Translations under genes and position numbers: made by a program
Notes under the pieces: model-generated
Told to the model about the DNA's origin: nothing
The model's input: only the letters and a program-made list of their open reading frames with translations
Databases searched by the model: none
Source of the DNA: Clostridia bacterium
GTDB lineage: Bacteria > Bacillota > Clostridia > Oscillospirales > Acutalibacteraceae
Assembly: GCA_017437165.1 (NCBI GenBank)
Contig: JAFSBS010000278.1
Coordinates: forward strand, 1 to 15,266
Direction: 5' to 3'
Length of the DNA stretch: 15,266 nucleotides
Part shown: piece by piece, positions 13,838-15,266 of the stretch
How positions within the stretch are numbered: position 1 is the first letter of the stretch
Layout of the letters: each line of letters begins with the position of its first letter

Positions 13838-15266
13838 TCAATATCTTGAAGAAATAGTTTTTTGAAGTCTGTTTGCGAAGAATTCAAGGAATGTTTCGTT
13901 TGTTTGTGATTTTTCTTCAACATCTTCGTAAATGTCATTTATTAAAGCATCGTAGTCAGCACTTGCCATTGTTGAACGAACATCGCTTTCCCAAGCTCTG
14001 TCGCCTGATGCTTCAACAAAATACATAAAGTGATAACCAAATTCTGTTTTTACAAGGTCTGCGTCACCAGGTTTACGAGCAGGGTCAATTGCCCAGTTTG
14101 TAAATTCAGCAACATAGTTTCCGCCGGCTTTAACATCGTCGTAAAGACCATCTGTTTCAATTGAAGCAGTATCATCTGTGTTGTCAGCAATAAGAGCAAT
14201 AAATGCTTCTTCAGTAGCACCGTTGTCTTTCCATGTCTGCATAAGTTTTTCTGCTTCTGCTTTTGCATCTGCAAAGTTCTTTTCAATAACGTCTTTACCA
14301 AGTGAGTTGCCTTTTTCGTCAGTTGTTTCTGCCTGAATGAGAATGTGACGAACAGAAGTGCTTGCAACATTTTCATCACGTGAAGCAGGAGAAACTATAT
14401 AAATAACATAGAAACATTGAGCTTTTTCGTCTTCAATAACTGCTGTATCAGCAATGTTTCTGTCTTCGCTGAAGAGCCAGTTTGTAACAGCTTCGTTAGA
14501 AGATACTTCAGCAGCGTAAACATCTTTCATAAGTGTAGAAGCATCGTTTTCATAAGTTTCTTTTAATGAGTCAGGAGCATAAGTTTTTGCGAGACTGATA
14601 AATGATTCTTCTGTTGTGATTTTTGATTTGAATTCGTTTGCTCTTTTTTCTGCTTCTGCCTTTGTGTAAGCAGCGTCCGTACTGCCTTCTTCCGGTTCTG
14701 CATAAGAAACATCAAAAATTCTTGCACTTGCAGTAACAAAATCAGCTTTATTTTCGTTAAAGTATTTTGCAATTTCTTCTTTTGTGTAAGAGTCAGTTGT
14801 ATGTTCCTGATACCATGTGAGGTACTCCTGCGCAATAGCATCTTTTTCAACTAATGCTCTGTATGATTTTTCTGTAAGACCTTCACCGCAAGCACGAGCA
14901 ATGTAGTTGTCTAATGCAAATGAAGCTTCTTTTGCACTTTCTTCGAGAGATTTGATTGCTTCATCAATTTCAGTATTGATTTCAGTCATTCTTTCATCAG
15001 AAATTTCAAAACCTGCTTTTTTGGCTTCTTCGCTTGTAGCTTTTTTATACATTTCATCCATAAGGAATGCTCTTGTTGAAGCCATTACTCTGAAGTAGTC
15101 TGCCCATGTTTCAACACTTTCAGGAACATCATCAGAAGGTGGGTAGTCCTGTTCAGCAGGGTCTTTGCTCATATCAAATCCTGTGAAATAAACGCCATAA
15201 CCGGAACCATAACTTGAATACATATTTTCATATTGATATGACATTTGTGTAATCTGGTTGTATAAT
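13838..15266 (-). CDS. Parvulin-type peptidyl-prolyl isomerase/foldase, PrsA/SurA-like (N-terminus outside window)
   Basis: Predicted extracytoplasmic chaperone that helps exported proteins fold. The frame is open to the window edge; codons before the first in-window ATG (15242-15244) read LYNQITQ, so that ATG is probably internal and the signal peptide or membrane anchor lies beyond 15266. Counted from that Met, residues about 40-170 are a helical SurA_N-like chaperone region (acidic). About 296-412 form a PPIC domain (TSVRHILIQ, then FGYHFMYFVEA). About 172-288 looks like a second, degenerate PPIC copy (ESFISLAKTYAPDS, then AQCFYVIYIVSP). No CDS lies between it and the shared terminator. 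The isomerase active site in the first copy seems poorly conserved. Confidence 0.88.
   Translation of the reverse strand, partial: LYNQITQMSYQYENMYSSYGSGYGVYFTGFDMSKDPAEQDYPPSDDVPESVETWADYFRVMASTRAFLMDEMYKKATSEEAKKAGFEISDERMTEINTEIDEAIKSLEESAKEASFALDNYIARACGEGLTEKSYRALVEKDAIAQEYLTWYQEHTTDSYTKEEIAKYFNENKADFVTASARIFDVSYAEPEEGSTDAAYTKAEAEKRANEFKSKITTEESFISLAKTYAPDSLKETYENDASTLMKDVYAAEVSSNEAVTNWLFSEDRNIADTAVIEDEKAQCFYVIYIVSPASRDENVASTSVRHILIQAETTDEKGNSLGKDVIEKNFADAKAEAEKLMQTWKDNGATEEAFIALIADNTDDTASIETDGLYDDVKAGGNYVAEFTNWAIDPARKPGDADLVKTEFGYHFMYFVEASGDRAWESDVRSTMASADYDALINDIYEDVEEKSQTNETFLEFFANRLQKTISSRY

Noticed and set aside
14050..14379. Minus-strand frame of 109 codons rich in Leu, Lys and Gln inside the foldase gene
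   Set aside because: Alternate-frame reading of the clear parvulin gene; low-complexity composition and no ribosome binding site.
1..15266. CRISPR array, tRNA, IS element or prophage remnant
   Set aside because: No regularly spaced repeats, cloverleaf sequence, transposase, integrase or phage structural gene was seen.

Overview
The window looks like chromosome of an AT-rich, Gram-positive, endospore-forming member of the Clostridia. Oscillospirales/Ruminococcaceae-type is my best guess, from gene content and style rather than any search. The support is strong AGGAGG/AGGTGA-type ribosome binding sites, intrinsic terminators after many genes, single-membrane-anchor signal peptidases, a LytR-CpsA-Psr cell-wall enzyme, the order rplS-lepB-lepB-ylqF-rnhB-yraN, and a SipL-like spore coat morphogenesis gene. 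No phage, IS, CRISPR, tRNA or rRNA is visible.

Region by region. (1) 1-1300: the tail of an unidentified gene, then ilvE (branched-chain aminotransferase), closed by a perfect 14-bp stem terminator. (2) 1309-3033, minus strand: a small accessory block. An XRE-type HTH regulator with TPR-like repeats lies upstream of a DinJ/YafQ-type toxin-antitoxin pair. The pair has its own fully consensus promoter, with the -35 box inside a perfect inverted repeat. (3) 3129-5247: a TetR-type regulator translationally linked to an LCP-family envelope enzyme with an unusually long acidic cytoplasmic tail. (4) 5242-6828: a SPOCS-domain (DUF3794) plus LysM protein resembling SipL. A sigma-E-like promoter sits inside a hairpin that would otherwise mask its ribosome binding site. 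(5) 6834-9053: an OmpR-family response regulator and sensor kinase overlapping by 8 bp, behind a promoter that is immediately followed by a terminator. (6) 9072-13793: rplS with its own promoter and a structured leader, then two signal peptidases I, the ribosome-assembly GTPase YlqF/RbgA, RNase HII, a YraN-family protein and an M19 dipeptidase, ending at a bidirectional terminator. (7) 13838-15266, minus strand: a parvulin-type secreted foldase running off the right edge.

The genes combine ribosome production, protein export and folding (lepB pair, PrsA-like foldase), envelope building (LCP) and spore coat assembly (SipL-like). Most are ordinary housekeeping functions. I see no clear undescribed system. 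The most original signals are regulatory: the hairpin/promoter arrangement in front of the SipL-like gene, the promoter-then-terminator leader of the two-component operon, and the folded rplS leader.
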